This document shows positions 40,002 to 49,608 of a stretch of 64,000 bases of DNA, piece by piece. Below the pieces are notes generated by a model. It was not told the origin of the DNA. It did not search any database and saw only the letters and a list, made by a program, of their open reading frames with translations. Source of the stretch: Phyllobacterium zundukense (lineage in GTDB: Bacteria > Pseudomonadota > Alphaproteobacteria > Rhizobiales > Rhizobiaceae); contig NZ_CP104973.1 in assembly GCF_025452195.1 (NCBI RefSeq), positions 1,054,001-1,118,000 of the forward strand, given 5' to 3'. Within the stretch, counting starts at the first letter, position 1, and each line of letters begins with the position of its first letter. A program made the translations under genes and the position numbers.

Positions 40002-41615
40002 ATGACTAGAGAGACCGGTATTCATAACGCGACGATCGCGCTCGGCACCTCAGGCTTGAAGGATGTTTCGGCGGTCTATTACAATCTCGGAACCGCGGAA
40101 CTCTACGAGGAAACCTTGCGCAGAGGCGAAGCTGAACTGACGGCGCAAGGAGCGCTTGTTGCTCGTACCGGCCAACATACCGGGCGCTCGCCAAAGGACA
40201 AATTCGTCGTGCGCGATGCGTCAACCGACGCTCATGTCTGGTGGGACAACAACGCGCCAATGTCACCTGAGGCATTTGAGCTGCTCTATGCAGATTTTAT
40301 GGAGCAGGCAAAGGGCAAGGAACTGTTTGTCCAGGATCTCATCGGTGGCGCCGATGAAGAGTACAGGCTGAATACGCGCGTCATCACTGAATTCGCCTGG
40401 CATTCGCTTTTCATCCGCAATCTGCTGATCCGTCCGGACCGTGCTGCCTTGGCTGATTTCGTGCCGCAGATGACGATCATCGACCTTCCGTCCTTCCGCG
40501 CCGATCCCGCAAAGCATGGCACGCGCTCGGAAACGGTAATCGCTGTCGATCTCAATCGCATGATCGTGCTGATCGGAGGCTCGGCCTATGCCGGCGAGAT
40601 GAAAAAGTCCGTCTTCACGGCACTCAACTATATTCTCCCGGCCAAAGGCGTCATGCCGATGCATTGTTCGGCCAATGAGGGTCCGGATGGCGATACTGCC
40701 GTCTTCTTCGGTCTCTCGGGAACGGGCAAGACCACGCTCTCGGCTGACTCTACCCGTACACTGATTGGCGATGACGAACATGGCTGGGGCGAGAACGGTG
40801 TCTTCAATTTCGAGGGCGGTTGCTACGCCAAGACCATTCGTCTTTCCGCCGAGGCGGAACCGGAAATCTACGCGACGACCCAGCGTTTCGGCACTGTGCT
40901 TGAAAATGTCGTTCTCGATGAAAACCGTGAGCCGGATTTCAATGACGGTTCGCTGACGGAAAATACGCGCTGCGCTTATCCTCTCGACTTCATCCCGAAT
41001 GCATCGAAAACCGGCAAGGCAAGCCATCCGAAGAACATCATCATGTTGACCGCGGATGCCTTCGGCGTCATGCCGCCCATCGCCAAACTTACCCCGGCGC
41101 AGGCGATGTATCACTTCCTCTCCGGGTACACCGCCAAAGTCGCCGGTACGGAACGCGGCGTGACCGAACCAGAGGCAACATTCTCGACGTGTTTCGGTTC
41201 GCCTTTCATGCCGCGTCATCCCTCGGAATATGGCAATCTTCTGCGCCAGCTGATCGCCGATCACAATGTCGATTGCTGGCTGGTAAACACGGGCTGGACC
41301 GGTGGCGCTCATGGCATAGGCAAGCGCATGCCCATCAAGGTAACGCGGTCGCTGCTTGCGGCGGCGCTCGACGGTTCGCTGAAGAACGCGCAGTTCCGGA
41401 CAGACCCGAATTTTGGTTTCGCAGTACCTGTCGCCGTGCCGGGCGTCGATGACGCGATCCTCGATCCCCGCTCGACCTGGGCGGACAAGCCCGGCTATGA
41501 TGCCCAGGCAACAAAGCTGGTTGATATGTTTATTCGCAACTTTGGCAAGTTCGAAAGCCACGTTGACGGTGACGTCAGGGCGGCAGCTCCGCATACGCCC
41601 GTCGCGGCAGAGTAA
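40002..41615 (+). CDS. pckA: Phosphoenolpyruvate carboxykinase (ATP)
   Basis: Turns oxaloacetate into PEP for gluconeogenesis. 537 residues, the ATP-dependent type. Motifs: [14 protein letters not shown] (about 54-67), kinase-1a [13 protein letters not shown] (about 236-248), metal site [12 protein letters not shown] (about 267-278), and [15 protein letters not shown]. Ribosome site GGCGGA is 6 bases ahead. The position next to chvI-chvG is conserved; in Agrobacterium pckA is acid-induced and linked to that system (knowledge). It is monocistronic with a strong hairpin 24 bases after the stop. Confidence 0.97.
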   Translation: MTRETGIHNATIALGTSGLKDVSAVYYNLGTAELYEETLRRGEAELTAQGALVARTGQHTGRSPKDKFVVRDASTDAHVWWDNNAPMSPEAFELLYADFMEQAKGKELFVQDLIGGADEEYRLNTRVITEFAWHSLFIRNLLIRPDRAALADFVPQMTIIDLPSFRADPAKHGTRSETVIAVDLNRMIVLIGGSAYAGEMKKSVFTALNYILPAKGVMPMHCSANEGPDGDTAVFFGLSGTGKTTLSADSTRTLIGDDEHGWGENGVFNFEGGCYAKTIRLSAEAEPEIYATTQRFGTVLENVVLDENREPDFNDGSLTENTRCAYPLDFIPNASKTGKASHPKNIIMLTADAFGVMPPIAKLTPAQAMYHFLSGYTAKVAGTERGVTEPEATFSTCFGSPFMPRHPSEYGNLLRQLIADHNVDCWLVNTGWTGGAHGIGKRMPIKVTRSLLAAALDGSLKNAQFRTDPNFGFAVPVAVPGVDDAILDPRSTWADKPGYDAQATKLVDMFIRNFGKFESHVDGDVRAAAPHTPVAAE

Positions 41616-41638
41616 TCGCCTGTATTTTGCACTTATTC

Positions 41639-41667
41639 AAGACCTCGCTGGTGTCCAGCGGGGTCTT
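41639..41667 (+). terminator. Terminator after pckA
   Basis: AAGACCTCGCTGG pairs with CCAGCGGGGTCTT (one mismatch) around a 3-base loop, followed by CTTGCATTTT. Stable stem but a broken T-run. Confidence 0.72.
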
Positions 41668-41731
41668 CTTGCATTTTGGGGCACTGCTGGGGTGCTTTCC
41701 GCGAATCAAAGATTAGGCTACCAATCCTTTC

Positions 41732-42169
41732 ATGGAAGAGAGCCGCAGCCGGATCAGGATAAGCAATAGAATCTGGATCGACGAGGACGATCTGGAGGAA
41801 AGCTTCATTCGCTCTGCCGGCCCCGGCGGACAAAATGTCAACAAAGTCTCGACGGCCGTACAACTGCGATTCCTGGCGGCGCGTGCCGGTTTACCAGACG
41901 ATGTTTTTGCGCGCCTCATCAAACTTGCCGGCCAAAGGGCGACCAAAGACGGCGATGTGCTTGTCGAGGCCAACCGTTTTCGCACCCAGGAGCGCAACCG
42001 GCAGGACGCGCGCGAGCGCATGATTGCGCTGATTGCGAAGGCCGCAGAGCCGCCACCGCCACCGCGCAAGAAAACCAGACCAACAAAGGGATCGATCGAG
42101 CGTCGTCTCAAGGAGAAATCGGGCCGCGCCGATGTCAAAAAGATGCGTGGCAAGGTAAAGGGAGATTAG
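41732..42169 (+). CDS. arfB: Peptidyl-tRNA hydrolase ArfB (YaeJ), ribosome rescue factor
   Basis: A 145-residue release-factor-like protein that frees ribosomes stalled without a stop codon. The hydrolytic GGQ is in RSAGPGGQNVNKVSTAVQLRF (about 27-47), and the basic C-terminal tail (RKKTRPTKGSIERRLKEKSGR, to the end) is the part that enters the empty mRNA channel. Length is typical. It stands alone between pckA and the Kbp-like gene. Confidence 0.94.
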   Translation: MEESRSRIRISNRIWIDEDDLEESFIRSAGPGGQNVNKVSTAVQLRFLAARAGLPDDVFARLIKLAGQRATKDGDVLVEANRFRTQERNRQDARERMIALIAKAAEPPPPPRKKTRPTKGSIERRLKEKSGRADVKKMRGKVKGD

Positions 42170-42272
42170 TTAAAAGAACGAATATTAACCGCGGGCAATA
42201 ATCTTGGCTTTTCAACTGCTTCACGGAATGCCACAACACTATTTCGGTTTGAACAATCAACAGGAGCCAGAC

Positions 42273-42731
42273 ATGGGACTATTTGATTTCGTTAAATCCG
42301 TAGGCAAGAAAATCGGCATCGGCGACGACGAGCCAAGTGCCGATGCGCTGAAGAAAGAACTCGATTCCCACAAGCTTGGTACCGAGAATGTCCAGGTAGT
42401 GGTTGAAGGTGACAAAGCAGTCCTGAAGGGCAATGTCACCAATCAGGAAGTACTCGAAAAGGCTATCATCGCCGTTGGAAATTCACTCGGCATCTCCAAA
42501 GTCGAGACCGAAGGGCTGAAAGTCGATGAAGTAACCACCGGCTCCGTCGCGAAGGAACCGGTGTTCTATACGGTAAAGAAAGGCGACAATCTGTGGAAGA
42601 TCGCCGAGTCGCAGTATGGCAAGGGCAAGGGCGCGAAGAATACGCTCATCTTCGAAGCCAACAAGCCGATGCTCACGCACCCCGACAAGATTTATCCAGG
42701 TCAGGTGCTCAGAATTCCCGAACTCGGCTGA
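42273..42731 (+). CDS. kbp: BON + LysM domain protein, Kbp (YgaU)-like
   Basis: A 152-residue protein with a BON domain (about 28-92, VQVVVEGDKAVLKGNVTNQEVLEKAI) and a C-terminal LysM motif (about 100-150, YTVKKGDNLWKIAESQYG ... IYPGQVLRIPEL). Both the order and the length match E. coli Kbp (YgaU), a cytoplasmic potassium-binding protein. The start MGLFDFVKSVGKKIG at 42273 has AGGAG 8 bases ahead and is family-like; the frame extends 23 codons upstream. No signal peptide is visible. A GC-rich terminator follows. Confidence 0.92.
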   Translation: MGLFDFVKSVGKKIGIGDDEPSADALKKELDSHKLGTENVQVVVEGDKAVLKGNVTNQEVLEKAIIAVGNSLGISKVETEGLKVDEVTTGSVAKEPVFYTVKKGDNLWKIAESQYGKGKGAKNTLIFEANKPMLTHPDKIYPGQVLRIPELG

Positions 42732-42749
42732 TCGCACCTCCATTGCCAA

Positions 42750-42782
42750 ACGGCCCGGCTCCCTATTGCGCCGGGCCTTTCA
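42750..42782 (+). terminator. Terminator after the Kbp-like gene
   Basis: GGCCCGG (42752-42758) pairs with CCGGGCC (42771-42777), then TTT. It lies 18 bases before the alkB start, so alkB must be read from a promoter overlapping it or by read-through. Confidence 0.75.
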
Positions 42783-42800
42783 ATTTAGATAGTTGGATAA

Positions 42801-43418
42801 ATGATGCTTTTGCTGGCCCCCGGCATTCGCTACTTCCCCGAACATTTTGATCCGGCCGAACAGGCTGCGTTGGTCGAGGATATCCGGGCTGTCGTCACGG
42901 AAGCGCCGCTTTACGTTCCTGCCATGCCGAAAACCGGCAAGGAAATGAGCGTGCGTATGACAAATTGCGGCGTGCTCGGATGGGTTACCGACAAGGAAGG
43001 CGGCTATCGTTATCAGGCAGCCCATCCTGTGACGCGAAGACCTTGGCCTTCTATCCCGCAGCGCTTGCTCGAACTCTGGCAGGAAGTCGGCGACTTTCCG
43101 CTTCTTCCGGAGGCTTGCCTCGTCAACTTCTATTCCGACACAGCGAAAATGGGCTTGCATCAGGATCGCGACGAGCAGAATTTGAACGCGCCCGTTGTTT
43201 CAGTCTCGCTCGGAGATGCGTGCCTGTTCCGCTTTGGCGGCACGAACCGCAATGACAAGACGCAGTCGATCAAGCTATCCAGCGGCGACGTAATCGTGCT
43301 TGGCGGGGAAGGCCGCATGGCGTTTCACGGCGTCGACCGCATTTATCCCGGCACTTCGACGCTGTTGAAAAATACCGGCCGCATAAACCTGACGCTTAGA
43401 AGGGTTACAGCTTCCTGA
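42801..43418 (+). CDS. alkB: DNA dealkylase AlkB
   Basis: Fe(II)/2-oxoglutarate dioxygenase that removes methyl groups from 1-methyladenine and 3-methylcytosine in DNA. 205 residues. The iron triad is in GLHQDRDE (His and Asp, about 114-121) and [12 protein letters not shown] (His, about 173-184); the 2-oxoglutarate arginines are in GRINLTLRR (about 193-201). [11 protein letters not shown] is also typical. Its 3' end overlaps the convergent coaA gene by 14 bases. Confidence 0.95.
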   Translation: MMLLLAPGIRYFPEHFDPAEQAALVEDIRAVVTEAPLYVPAMPKTGKEMSVRMTNCGVLGWVTDKEGGYRYQAAHPVTRRPWPSIPQRLLELWQEVGDFPLLPEACLVNFYSDTAKMGLHQDRDEQNLNAPVVSVSLGDACLFRFGGTNRNDKTQSIKLSSGDVIVLGGEGRMAFHGVDRIYPGTSTLLKNTGRINLTLRRVTAS

Positions 43419-44406
43419 GCGCAACTTCCTCGACCAGATGATTATCGCCCTTGCGCAGAATGAGATCAGCGCGCGGCCGCGTGGGCAGAATGTTCTCCCG
43501 CAGGTTCTTCAAATTGATGTTTGCCCAAAGACTTTCGCCGATGGCCAGCGCGGAATCATCCGAAATAGTCGAATAGCGATGGAAGAACGAGCTCGGATCC
43601 TTGAACGCCGTCTCCCGCAAACGCATGAAGCGGCTGATGTACCATTTGTGTATCTGCTCTTCGTCGGCATCGATATATATTGAAAAGTCGAAGAAATCCG
43701 ACACGAATGGCACCATTTTGCCGTCTTCAGGCAGATCGCGGACCTGAAGCACGTTGATTCCTTCGAAAATCAGAATGTCCGGCGCATCGACGGTCTGATA
43801 GCGGCCCGGCAGCACATCATAGGTCAGGTGCGAATAAAGCGGCGCGTTTACGTTGCGCTGGCCGGCCTTGATCTGCGAGAGGAACCGCAACACCATGCCG
43901 ACATCGTAACTCTCGGGGAAACCTTTGCGCTCCATCAAACCTTTGGCTCGAAGCACCTCGTTCGGATAAAGAAAACCGTCCGTGGTAACCAGATCGACCT
44001 TGGGGCTCGATGGCCAACGGGCGAGCAATTCCTTCAGAACGCGCGCAGTGGTAGATTTGCCAACGGCCACCGAGCCCGCAATGCCGATAATGAACGGTGT
44101 CTTTAAGGCGTCTCCGGTATTGAGGAATTGGCGGCGCTGATAGAATAACAGCTGGCTTGCCTCGACATGCGCCGACAACAGCCGCGACAGCGATAGGTAA
44201 ATTCTGCTCACCTCATCGAGGTCGATCGGATCGCCGAGAGAGCGCAGCCGCTTGACCTCATCATAGGTTAGCGTCAGTGGCGTATCAGCGCGAAATTCCG
44301 CCCACCTCTCGGCACTGTAAAACCGATAAGGCGAAAACTCGCTTGGTGCCAACTGATCCACGACATCCTCTCCCGTCTGCCGTTCAAGAGCCGGAGCTTT
44401 AAACAT
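43405..44406 (-). CDS. coaA: Pantothenate kinase, type I
   Basis: First step of coenzyme A synthesis. 333 residues, P-loop [21 protein letters not shown] (about 106-126), [13 protein letters not shown] (about 140-152) and the substrate region [31 protein letters not shown]. Start [12 protein letters not shown] is 2 bases after the hisE stop, so it is the last gene of the his operon here. It overlaps convergent alkB by 14 bases. Confidence 0.96.
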   Translation of the reverse strand: MFKAPALERQTGEDVVDQLAPSEFSPYRFYSAERWAEFRADTPLTLTYDEVKRLRSLGDPIDLDEVSRIYLSLSRLLSAHVEASQLLFYQRRQFLNTGDALKTPFIIGIAGSVAVGKSTTARVLKELLARWPSSPKVDLVTTDGFLYPNEVLRAKGLMERKGFPESYDVGMVLRFLSQIKAGQRNVNAPLYSHLTYDVLPGRYQTVDAPDILIFEGINVLQVRDLPEDGKMVPFVSDFFDFSIYIDADEEQIHKWYISRFMRLRETAFKDPSSFFHRYSTISDDSALAIGESLWANINLKNLRENILPTRPRADLILRKGDNHLVEEVALRKL

Positions 44407-44408
44407 GA

Positions 44409-44732
44409 TCAGTCATGTCCTCGCGCGGCTTTTTCTTCAAGTCCGGTCTGCGCCGTTCTCCGCTCCAGTTCTTCCAGCACTTCTTTGAGTTTTATGCCGG
44501 ATATCCCGAGAACGACGAGAAGATGATAGAGCAAATCGGCGCTTTCCGAAATAACACCCTGCCTGTTGCTGGAGACGGCGGCAATGACTGTTTCGATTGC
44601 TTCCTCACCCAGCTTCTGGCTCGCCTTGCCAATACCCTTGGCATAAAGGCTGGCGGTATAGGATTTGGCGTCTGCTGACGTGGCACGTTCCGCCACAATG
44701 CGTTCGAGATCGGCAAGGGTGAATGCGCTCAT
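44409..44732 (-). CDS. hisE: Phosphoribosyl-ATP diphosphatase
   Basis: Second step of histidine synthesis, removing diphosphate from PR-ATP. 107 residues, all-alpha MazG-like fold: [29 protein letters not shown] (about 24-52) holds the metal-binding Glu cluster, and [13 protein letters not shown] the next. It is a separate gene, not fused to hisI. 12 bases downstream of hisF. Confidence 0.96.
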   Translation of the reverse strand: MSAFTLADLERIVAERATSADAKSYTASLYAKGIGKASQKLGEEAIETVIAAVSSNRQGVISESADLLYHLLVVLGISGIKLKEVLEELERRTAQTGLEEKAARGHD

Positions 44733-44744
44733 TAACGTCTCCAG

Positions 44745-45530
44745 TCAGTGGACAGGGTCCAGGCGCATCGGGATACCCGCCGCCGCCATGTGGGCTTTCG
44801 CTTGCGCGATCGTATAGGTGCCAAAGTGAAAAATGGAAGCGGCCAGCACTGCCGAAGCGTGGCCTTCGAGAATGCCTTCAACCATGTGGTCGAGATTGCC
44901 AACACCGCCGGAAGCGATAACCGGGACACGAACCGCATCGGCAATCGCCCGCGTGACGGGAATGTCGTAGCCGATCTTCGAGCCATCGCGGTCCATCGAG
45001 GTCAGCAGAATTTCGCCCGCACCAAGATCAACCACCTTGCGCGCAAACACGACGGCATCGATGCCTGTCGCCCGTCTTCCGCCATGGGTAAAGATTTCCC
45101 AGCGATCGGCCTCGTCCTCGCGCGATACCTTCTTGGCATCGATGGCGACGACGATGCATTGGTTACCAAACTTGTCGGCGGCCTCGGCAATAAAGTCAGG
45201 ATTGTCCACGGCAGCGGTGTTGATTGATACCTTGTCTGCACCCGCCAGCAAAAGCTTGCGGATATCGGCGACGGTGCGCACCCCTCCGCCGACTGTCAGC
45301 GGCATGAAGCATTGCTCGGCGGTGCGAGCCACCACATCGAGGATAGTCTCGCGATTGTCGGAAGAAGCCGTGATGTCGAGAAAGCAGAGTTCGTCTGCCC
45401 CCGCAGCGTCGTAGGCCTTTGCCGCCTCGACCGGATCACCGGCATCGATGAGATCGACAAAGTTTACACCCTTGACGACACGTCCGTCCTTGACGTCGAG
45501 GCAGGGAATTACGCGGGCTTTGAGGGTCAT
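44745..45530 (-). CDS. hisF: Imidazole glycerol phosphate synthase cyclase subunit HisF
   Basis: Cyclase half of IGP synthase; uses ammonia from HisH. 261-residue TIM barrel. Catalytic Asp11 is in [17 protein letters not shown], and Asp130 is in VVAIDAKKV; the phosphate sites are [12 protein letters not shown] and [12 protein letters not shown]. Its ATG overlaps the hisA stop by 4 bases, so the pair is coupled. Confidence 0.97.
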   Translation of the reverse strand: MTLKARVIPCLDVKDGRVVKGVNFVDLIDAGDPVEAAKAYDAAGADELCFLDITASSDNRETILDVVARTAEQCFMPLTVGGGVRTVADIRKLLLAGADKVSINTAAVDNPDFIAEAADKFGNQCIVVAIDAKKVSREDEADRWEIFTHGGRRATGIDAVVFARKVVDLGAGEILLTSMDRDGSKIGYDIPVTRAIADAVRVPVIASGGVGNLDHMVEGILEGHASAVLAASIFHFGTYTIAQAKAHMAAAGIPMRLDPVH

Positions 45531-46279
45531 GCTGCGCGCTCCCTTGCATCGCGAAGCACCTTTAATGCCTCTGCAGGATCGATACGCCCGTCATAGAGCG
45601 CACGGCCGGAAATCGCCCCCTCGAGCTTTTGTGCGTCGGGCATGGTCATGCGAACGACATCGGCGATCGAAGCCAGGCCGCCGGAAGCGATGACCGGGAT
45701 CGAGACCGCTTCGGCAAGTTGCAGTGTCGATTCCCAGTTGATGCCCGTAAGCACGCCGTCACGGTCGATATCCGTGTAGATGATCGCTGCGACACCGGCG
45801 CCCTCGAATTTCTTTGCAAGCTCAATGACGCCGAGTGTCGAGGCTTCGGCCCAGCCTTCAACGGCAACCTTGCCGCCTTTGGCATCGATGCCGACGGCGA
45901 CCTTGCCTGGAAAACGTTTGCAGGCCTCGATCACCAACCCCGGATCGCGCACGGCAACGGTGCCGAGGATGACACGTGACAGTCCTTTCGTCAGCCAACT
46001 TTCGATATGATCGAGTGTGCGGATGCCCCCGCCAAGCTGTACAGGATTTTTCGTCGCCTTCAGGATCGCTTCGACAGCAGCGCCATTGATTGATTGGCCG
46101 GCAAAAGCGCCGTTCAGATCAACGACGTGCAGCCACTCAAACCCCTGATCTTCAAAGGCTTTGGCCTGAGCGGCCGGGTCGGCGTTGTAGACCGTCGCCT
46201 GATCCATGTCGCCAAGCTTCAGCCGCACGCACTGGCCGTCTTTCAGATCGATTGCCGGAAAAAGGATCACGGATTCCAC
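45527..46279 (-). CDS. hisA: ProFAR isomerase HisA
   Basis: Isomerises ProFAR to PRFAR, fourth step of histidine synthesis. A 250-residue TIM barrel: catalytic Asp in [17 protein letters not shown] (about 7-23), [12 protein letters not shown] (about 78-89), Asp in [14 protein letters not shown], and [13 protein letters not shown]. Its 5' end overlaps the hisH 3' end by 13 bases. Confidence 0.97.
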   Translation of the reverse strand: MESVILFPAIDLKDGQCVRLKLGDMDQATVYNADPAAQAKAFEDQGFEWLHVVDLNGAFAGQSINGAAVEAILKATKNPVQLGGGIRTLDHIESWLTKGLSRVILGTVAVRDPGLVIEACKRFPGKVAVGIDAKGGKVAVEGWAEASTLGVIELAKKFEGAGVAAIIYTDIDRDGVLTGINWESTLQLAEAVSIPVIASGGLASIADVVRMTMPDAQKLEGAISGRALYDGRIDPAEALKVLRDARERAA

Positions 46280-46917
46280 CTTAAAAAATTGGCTATAAGA
46301 GCGAGGCCCAGCGCCTGGCTCTTTTCCGGATGAAACTGTGTCCCCGCCATGTTGTCATTGGCTACGGCAGCGGTAACCGGCCCGCCATAGTCAGTGACGG
46401 CGACGACATCTTTTTCCATCTCGGCATCGAGAAAGTAGGAATGAACAAAATAGGCATGCAGGCCTTGCGGCCCGGTCTCAATTCCGTCGAACAATGGATG
46501 CGGACGGGTAAGCCGGATCGTGTTCCAGCCGATTTGCGGAATTTTCAACGCCGTGTCAGATGGCACCATCTCGCGAACGTCGCCCTTGATCCAGTCAAAG
46601 CCGGTCGAAATGGTCTTTTCCAGACCACGCGACGACATCAGCTGCATGCCGACGCAAATCCCGAGAAACGGCCGCGCTTTTTCCACGGCTGCTTCATGGA
46701 TTGCCTCGACCATGCCCTCGACCGCATGGAGCCCACGGCGGCAATCGGCATAGGCGCCAACGCCCGGAAGGACGATGCGATCAGCCGTGCGGACCCGGTC
46801 AACGTCGGCTGTCAGATCGATGCGCGCATCGACGCCACTTTCCCGCGCAGCGCGCTCGAATGCCTTTGTTGCCGAGCGGAGATTGCCCGACCCATAATCG
46901 ATGATGGCGACGCGCAT
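46267..46917 (-). CDS. hisH: Imidazole glycerol phosphate synthase glutaminase subunit HisH
   Basis: Glutamine amidotransferase that feeds ammonia to HisF. 216 residues. Nucleophile Cys in [14 protein letters not shown] (about 84-97), His and Glu in [10 protein letters not shown] (about 192-201), and the N-terminal [10 protein letters not shown]. Two bases downstream of the DUF2628 gene. Confidence 0.97.
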   Translation of the reverse strand: MRVAIIDYGSGNLRSATKAFERAARESGVDARIDLTADVDRVRTADRIVLPGVGAYADCRRGLHAVEGMVEAIHEAAVEKARPFLGICVGMQLMSSRGLEKTISTGFDWIKGDVREMVPSDTALKIPQIGWNTIRLTRPHPLFDGIETGPQGLHAYFVHSYFLDAEMEKDVVAVTDYGGPVTAAVANDNMAGTQFHPEKSQALGLALIANFLRWNP

Positions 46918-46919
46918 GC

Positions 46920-47405
46920 TCAGTTTTCTCCGCGGTGGCTGACCAGACCGACCATACCGCCGAGCGCCGGCTTGTGACTGGCTTGTACAGTAGGTATCGC
47001 CGGGGGGGCGCTGACAGATACCTCATGCGATGAAACGAAGTTTTCGCCGAGGAACCAAGCCATTTCAGCATCGTCCGCATTGCGTGCATCGACAACGCCG
47101 AGCTGGCTGAAGCCGCGGCGCTCGAGCGCCCTGACGCGCCAGTTATTGCCTTCAAAACCTACGAGGAGCGAAAGCAACGCTGTGATAAATCCAGCCATGT
47201 TTTCGTGGCCGCTATAGGTGCCCACCCCTGAAATCAAGACCATCGATCCAAAAACAACCGCCGCTTCGAACCACAGCCGCTGCACCAGCAGCCAGGGAAC
47301 AGTCAGGATAAAGGCAAGCAAGGCAAAGCCGTCCCTGACGAAGACGGTCTTGTCATCGTCACGCTGGCCGTCCAGCTCAGGTGCCAACACAATGAAACTG
47401 GCCAT
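46920..47405 (-). CDS. DUF2628 domain-containing membrane protein
   Basis: A 161-residue protein of unknown function. It begins [13 protein letters not shown], has three hydrophobic segments (about 28-45, 46-62 and 70-85) and the DUF2628-type stretch [32 protein letters not shown] (about 84-115). The C-terminal tail is low-complexity. It sits tightly between hisB (3 bases) and hisH (2 bases), so it is co-transcribed with histidine genes, a position kept in Rhizobiales. No role in histidine synthesis is known to me. Confidence 0.88.
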   Translation of the reverse strand: MASFIVLAPELDGQRDDDKTVFVRDGFALLAFILTVPWLLVQRLWFEAAVVFGSMVLISGVGTYSGHENMAGFITALLSLLVGFEGNNWRVRALERRGFSQLGVVDARNADDAEMAWFLGENFVSSHEVSVSAPPAIPTVQASHKPALGGMVGLVSHRGEN

Positions 47406-47408
47406 GTT

Positions 47409-48017
47409 TCAGCCTTTCAAAGTACCCTTGGTGGATGGAATGGCATCCTTCTGCCGCGGATCGGTTTCTATGGCGTGCCGTAACGTGCGCGCGACCGCCT
47501 TGAAGCAGGTCTCGGCGACGTGGTGATTGTTGGCGCCATAAAGGTTCGAGACATGCAATGTTATTCCGGCATTCTGCGCCAGCGCCTGGAAGAACTCGCG
47601 GACAAGCTCCGTATCGAAGGTGCCGATCTTCGGTGCAGAAAATTCAACCTGCCAGACAAGAAATGGACGCCCGGAAACGTCGAGTGCCGCACGCGTCAAG
47701 GTCTCATCCATGGCGAGATCGAGCGAGGCGTAACGGTTTATGCCGCGACGATCACCCAGCGCCTCGGCTATAGCCTGGCCGATGGCGATACCCGTATCTT
47801 CCACTGTGTGGTGATCATCGATATGCAGGTCGCCCTTGGCCTTGATGTCCATGTCGATCAGAGAGTGACGGGAGAGCTGCTCCAGCATATGGTCAAAGAA
47901 GCCGACGCCGGTGGAAATATCGAACGCTCCGGTACCATCCAGATTGACCGAAACGGCAATGCTGGTCTCCTTGGTGCTACGCTCGATCTTCGCGGTGCGT
48001 GTGTTGACGCTTGTCAT
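47409..48017 (-). CDS. hisB: Imidazoleglycerol-phosphate dehydratase
   Basis: Dehydrates IGP to imidazole acetol phosphate. 202 residues, dehydratase domain only (no HisN phosphatase domain). Metal-binding motifs [14 protein letters not shown] (about 72-85) and [12 protein letters not shown] (about 167-178), plus [31 protein letters not shown] at 48017 is the right start (GGCGGGA ahead); the open frame extends 76 non-homologous codons upstream. First gene of the leftward his operon, divergent from hslV. Confidence 0.96.
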   Translation of the reverse strand: MTSVNTRTAKIERSTKETSIAVSVNLDGTGAFDISTGVGFFDHMLEQLSRHSLIDMDIKAKGDLHIDDHHTVEDTGIAIGQAIAEALGDRRGINRYASLDLAMDETLTRAALDVSGRPFLVWQVEFSAPKIGTFDTELVREFFQALAQNAGITLHVSNLYGANNHHVAETCFKAVARTLRHAIETDPRQKDAIPSTKGTLKG

Positions 48018-48137
48018 TACTGTATCCCGCCACAAGGTTCTATAAAAAAGCCGTTCCGAATGAGGCCTTCTAAAACACGAACGGCGAATCTCCAAATGCT
48101 TTGATGGCGCAGACCAACGTCGTGACCTGAGCAGTAT

Positions 48138-48165
48138 TTGCAATTCTGCGAGCGCTTCATACATA
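48138..48165 (+). promoter_or_regulatory. Weak candidate promoter for hslV
   Basis: TTGCAA (48138-48143) and TACATA (48160-48165) with 16 bases between give a sigma-70-like match. hslVU is usually heat-shock controlled, but I found no clear CTTG...CYTATNT pair in 48018-48233. Confidence 0.3.
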
Positions 48166-48233
48166 AGTGGAACGGAAGGGGTTCGATCTGCTGCCGTTTG
48201 GGGCATAATCGAACTCGCTTGAAGGAGAACCGA

Positions 48234-48788
48234 ATGCAAGAACACAATCCCTCAACCATGTATGGAACCACGATTGTCACTGTCCGCAAGGATGGCAAGG
48301 TGGTCATTGCCGGCGACGGGCAAGTCAGCCTTGGCAATACGGTCATGAAAGGCAATGCGCGCAAGGTACGCCGTATCGGCAAAGGCAATGTCATCGCCGG
48401 ATTTGCCGGTGCCACCGCCGATGCGTTCACCTTGCTTGAGCGGCTGGAAAGCAAGCTCGAACAATATCCGGACCAGTTGATGCGCGCCTGCGTAGAACTC
48501 GCCAAGGATTGGCGCACCGATCGCTATTTGCGTCGGCTGGAGGCCATGATGCTTGTCGCTGACAAGTCAGTCACGCTTGCGCTGACCGGCACTGGCGACG
48601 TGCTCGAGCCCGAACATGGTGTCATGGCCATTGGCTCCGGCGGCAATTATGCGCTGGCCGCTGCCCGTGCCCTTGCCGATACGGACTTGAGCGCCGAAGA
48701 GATAGCCCGCCGTGCCATGCAGATCGCCGCAGACATTTGCATCTATACGAACACGAGCGTCACACTCGAGACTCTTGATGCCGAATGA
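48234..48788 (+). CDS. hslV: ATP-dependent protease proteolytic subunit HslV
   Basis: Peptidase of the HslVU (ClpYQ) protease, cytoplasmic. 184 residues. The N-terminal threonine nucleophile is Thr12 in [13 protein letters not shown], so an 11-residue propeptide must be removed; ATG at 48258 would give a shorter one. Other signatures: [23 protein letters not shown] and GIGSGG-like [16 protein letters not shown]. Start 48234 has AAGGAG 6 bases ahead. The hairpin element begins 5 bases after the stop and separates it from the acetyltransferase and hslU. Confidence 0.97.
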   Translation: MQEHNPSTMYGTTIVTVRKDGKVVIAGDGQVSLGNTVMKGNARKVRRIGKGNVIAGFAGATADAFTLLERLESKLEQYPDQLMRACVELAKDWRTDRYLRRLEAMMLVADKSVTLALTGTGDVLEPEHGVMAIGSGGNYALAAARALADTDLSAEEIARRAMQIAADICIYTNTSVTLETLDAE

Positions 48789-48792
48789 GCCG

Positions 48793-49065
48793 AGAGCGGG
48801 ATGGTGCCATATTGAAACGTTCTGCCGGAGAGAATTTGTGGACAAGGTCGAGGGATTTGGCGAGGCCGATGCCTTTCCATCGGACGAAGCCGAAGCCCGA
48901 TGGATTTGGCCCGAATTCACCCGGCCCTTCGGGTTTCCGGCTGGCGGACAACCACTTTGTCAGGCGGCATCGTCCGATGGGTAAACATCGGCCTCGCCAC
49001 CTTTCGCGTGGATTGTCTCCCCATCCGAGAAACAGAACGGTTCCAATATGACACCATCCCGCTCT
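48793..49065 (+). mobile_element. 273-bp hairpin (MITE-like) element, copy 1
   Basis: Terminal inverted repeats of about 31-32 bases (48793-48824 and 49033-49065) open AGAGCGGGATGGTG and close CACCATCCCGCTCT, with four differences. The interior is itself an imperfect palindrome (GGCGAGGCCGATG ... CATCGGCCTCGCC, with CATCGGACGA ... TCGTCCGATG inside it). The central ~215 bases match copy 2 at 52043-52313 with about 15 differences, in the same orientation. It carries no convincing gene: it looks like a non-autonomous palindromic element or structured RNA. The acetyltransferase ATG lies inside its right arm. Confidence 0.85.
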
Positions 49066-49608
49066 ACCTATCGCTACCGCTTTATCCCGGTGGAACCCCG
49101 CCATTTGAACATGATTTCGGAATGGCTGACGGAACCGCATGTGGCAAAATGGTGGAATGAGGACCCCGGCGTCGAGATGGCGTCGATCGCGGAACACATG
49201 GACAGCGTCTCAGTTGAGCCGTTCATTATCATGCTCGGCGACGAAGCGATTGGCTATCTGCAGACCTACGATCCGCATCTGGAGGATGATCACCCCTACC
49301 AGGATCAGCCCACCGGCACACTCGGGCTCGACCAGTTCATCGGCGAACCCGATCTGATTGGTCAAGGCCACGGTCCGCGTCTGCTTGATGAGTTCGTATC
49401 GCTACTTTTCGAAGAAGGCGTGCCTCGCGTTATCGTCGATCCTGACCCTGCGAACAGCCAGGCAATCAAGGCATACGAAAAGGCGGGCTTCGTCGCTTTC
49501 GATACCCGGACATCGATTTATGGTCCCGCCCTCATGATGGCACGGGACAACCCTGACCTTGTGTTTGAACAATCGCCCGACGACGGGCAGGAAACGAGAT
49601 TACAATGA
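49048..49608 (+). CDS. GNAT family N-acetyltransferase, AAC(6')-like
   Basis: A 186-residue acetyl-CoA-dependent acetyltransferase. It resembles the AAC(6')/RimJ group: [27 protein letters not shown] (about 10-36), [40 protein letters not shown] (about 89-115, acetyl-CoA loop) and [19 protein letters not shown] (about 130-148). The first five codons lie in the hairpin element, so the start codon is element-derived; no good ribosome site precedes it. Its stop overlaps the hslU start (ATGA). hslV-GNAT-hslU is a common rhizobial order. Whether it gives aminoglycoside resistance cannot be told. Confidence 0.88.
   Translation: MTPSRSTYRYRFIPVEPRHLNMISEWLTEPHVAKWWNEDPGVEMASIAEHMDSVSVEPFIIMLGDEAIGYLQTYDPHLEDDHPYQDQPTGTLGLDQFIGEPDLIGQGHGPRLLDEFVSLLFEEGVPRVIVDPDPANSQAIKAYEKAGFVAFDTRTSIYGPALMMARDNPDLVFEQSPDDGQETRLQ

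Noticed and set aside
40263..41594. Minus-strand frame (443 codons) opposite pckA
   Set aside because: Complement of a conserved gene; no start signals.
48840..49051. Possible small protein in hairpin element copy 1, with a similar frame (HRTKPKP...RHRPM) in copy 2
   Set aside because: The frames reflect the repeat's nucleotide identity; one- and two-base indels between copies shift them and differences show no codon pattern.
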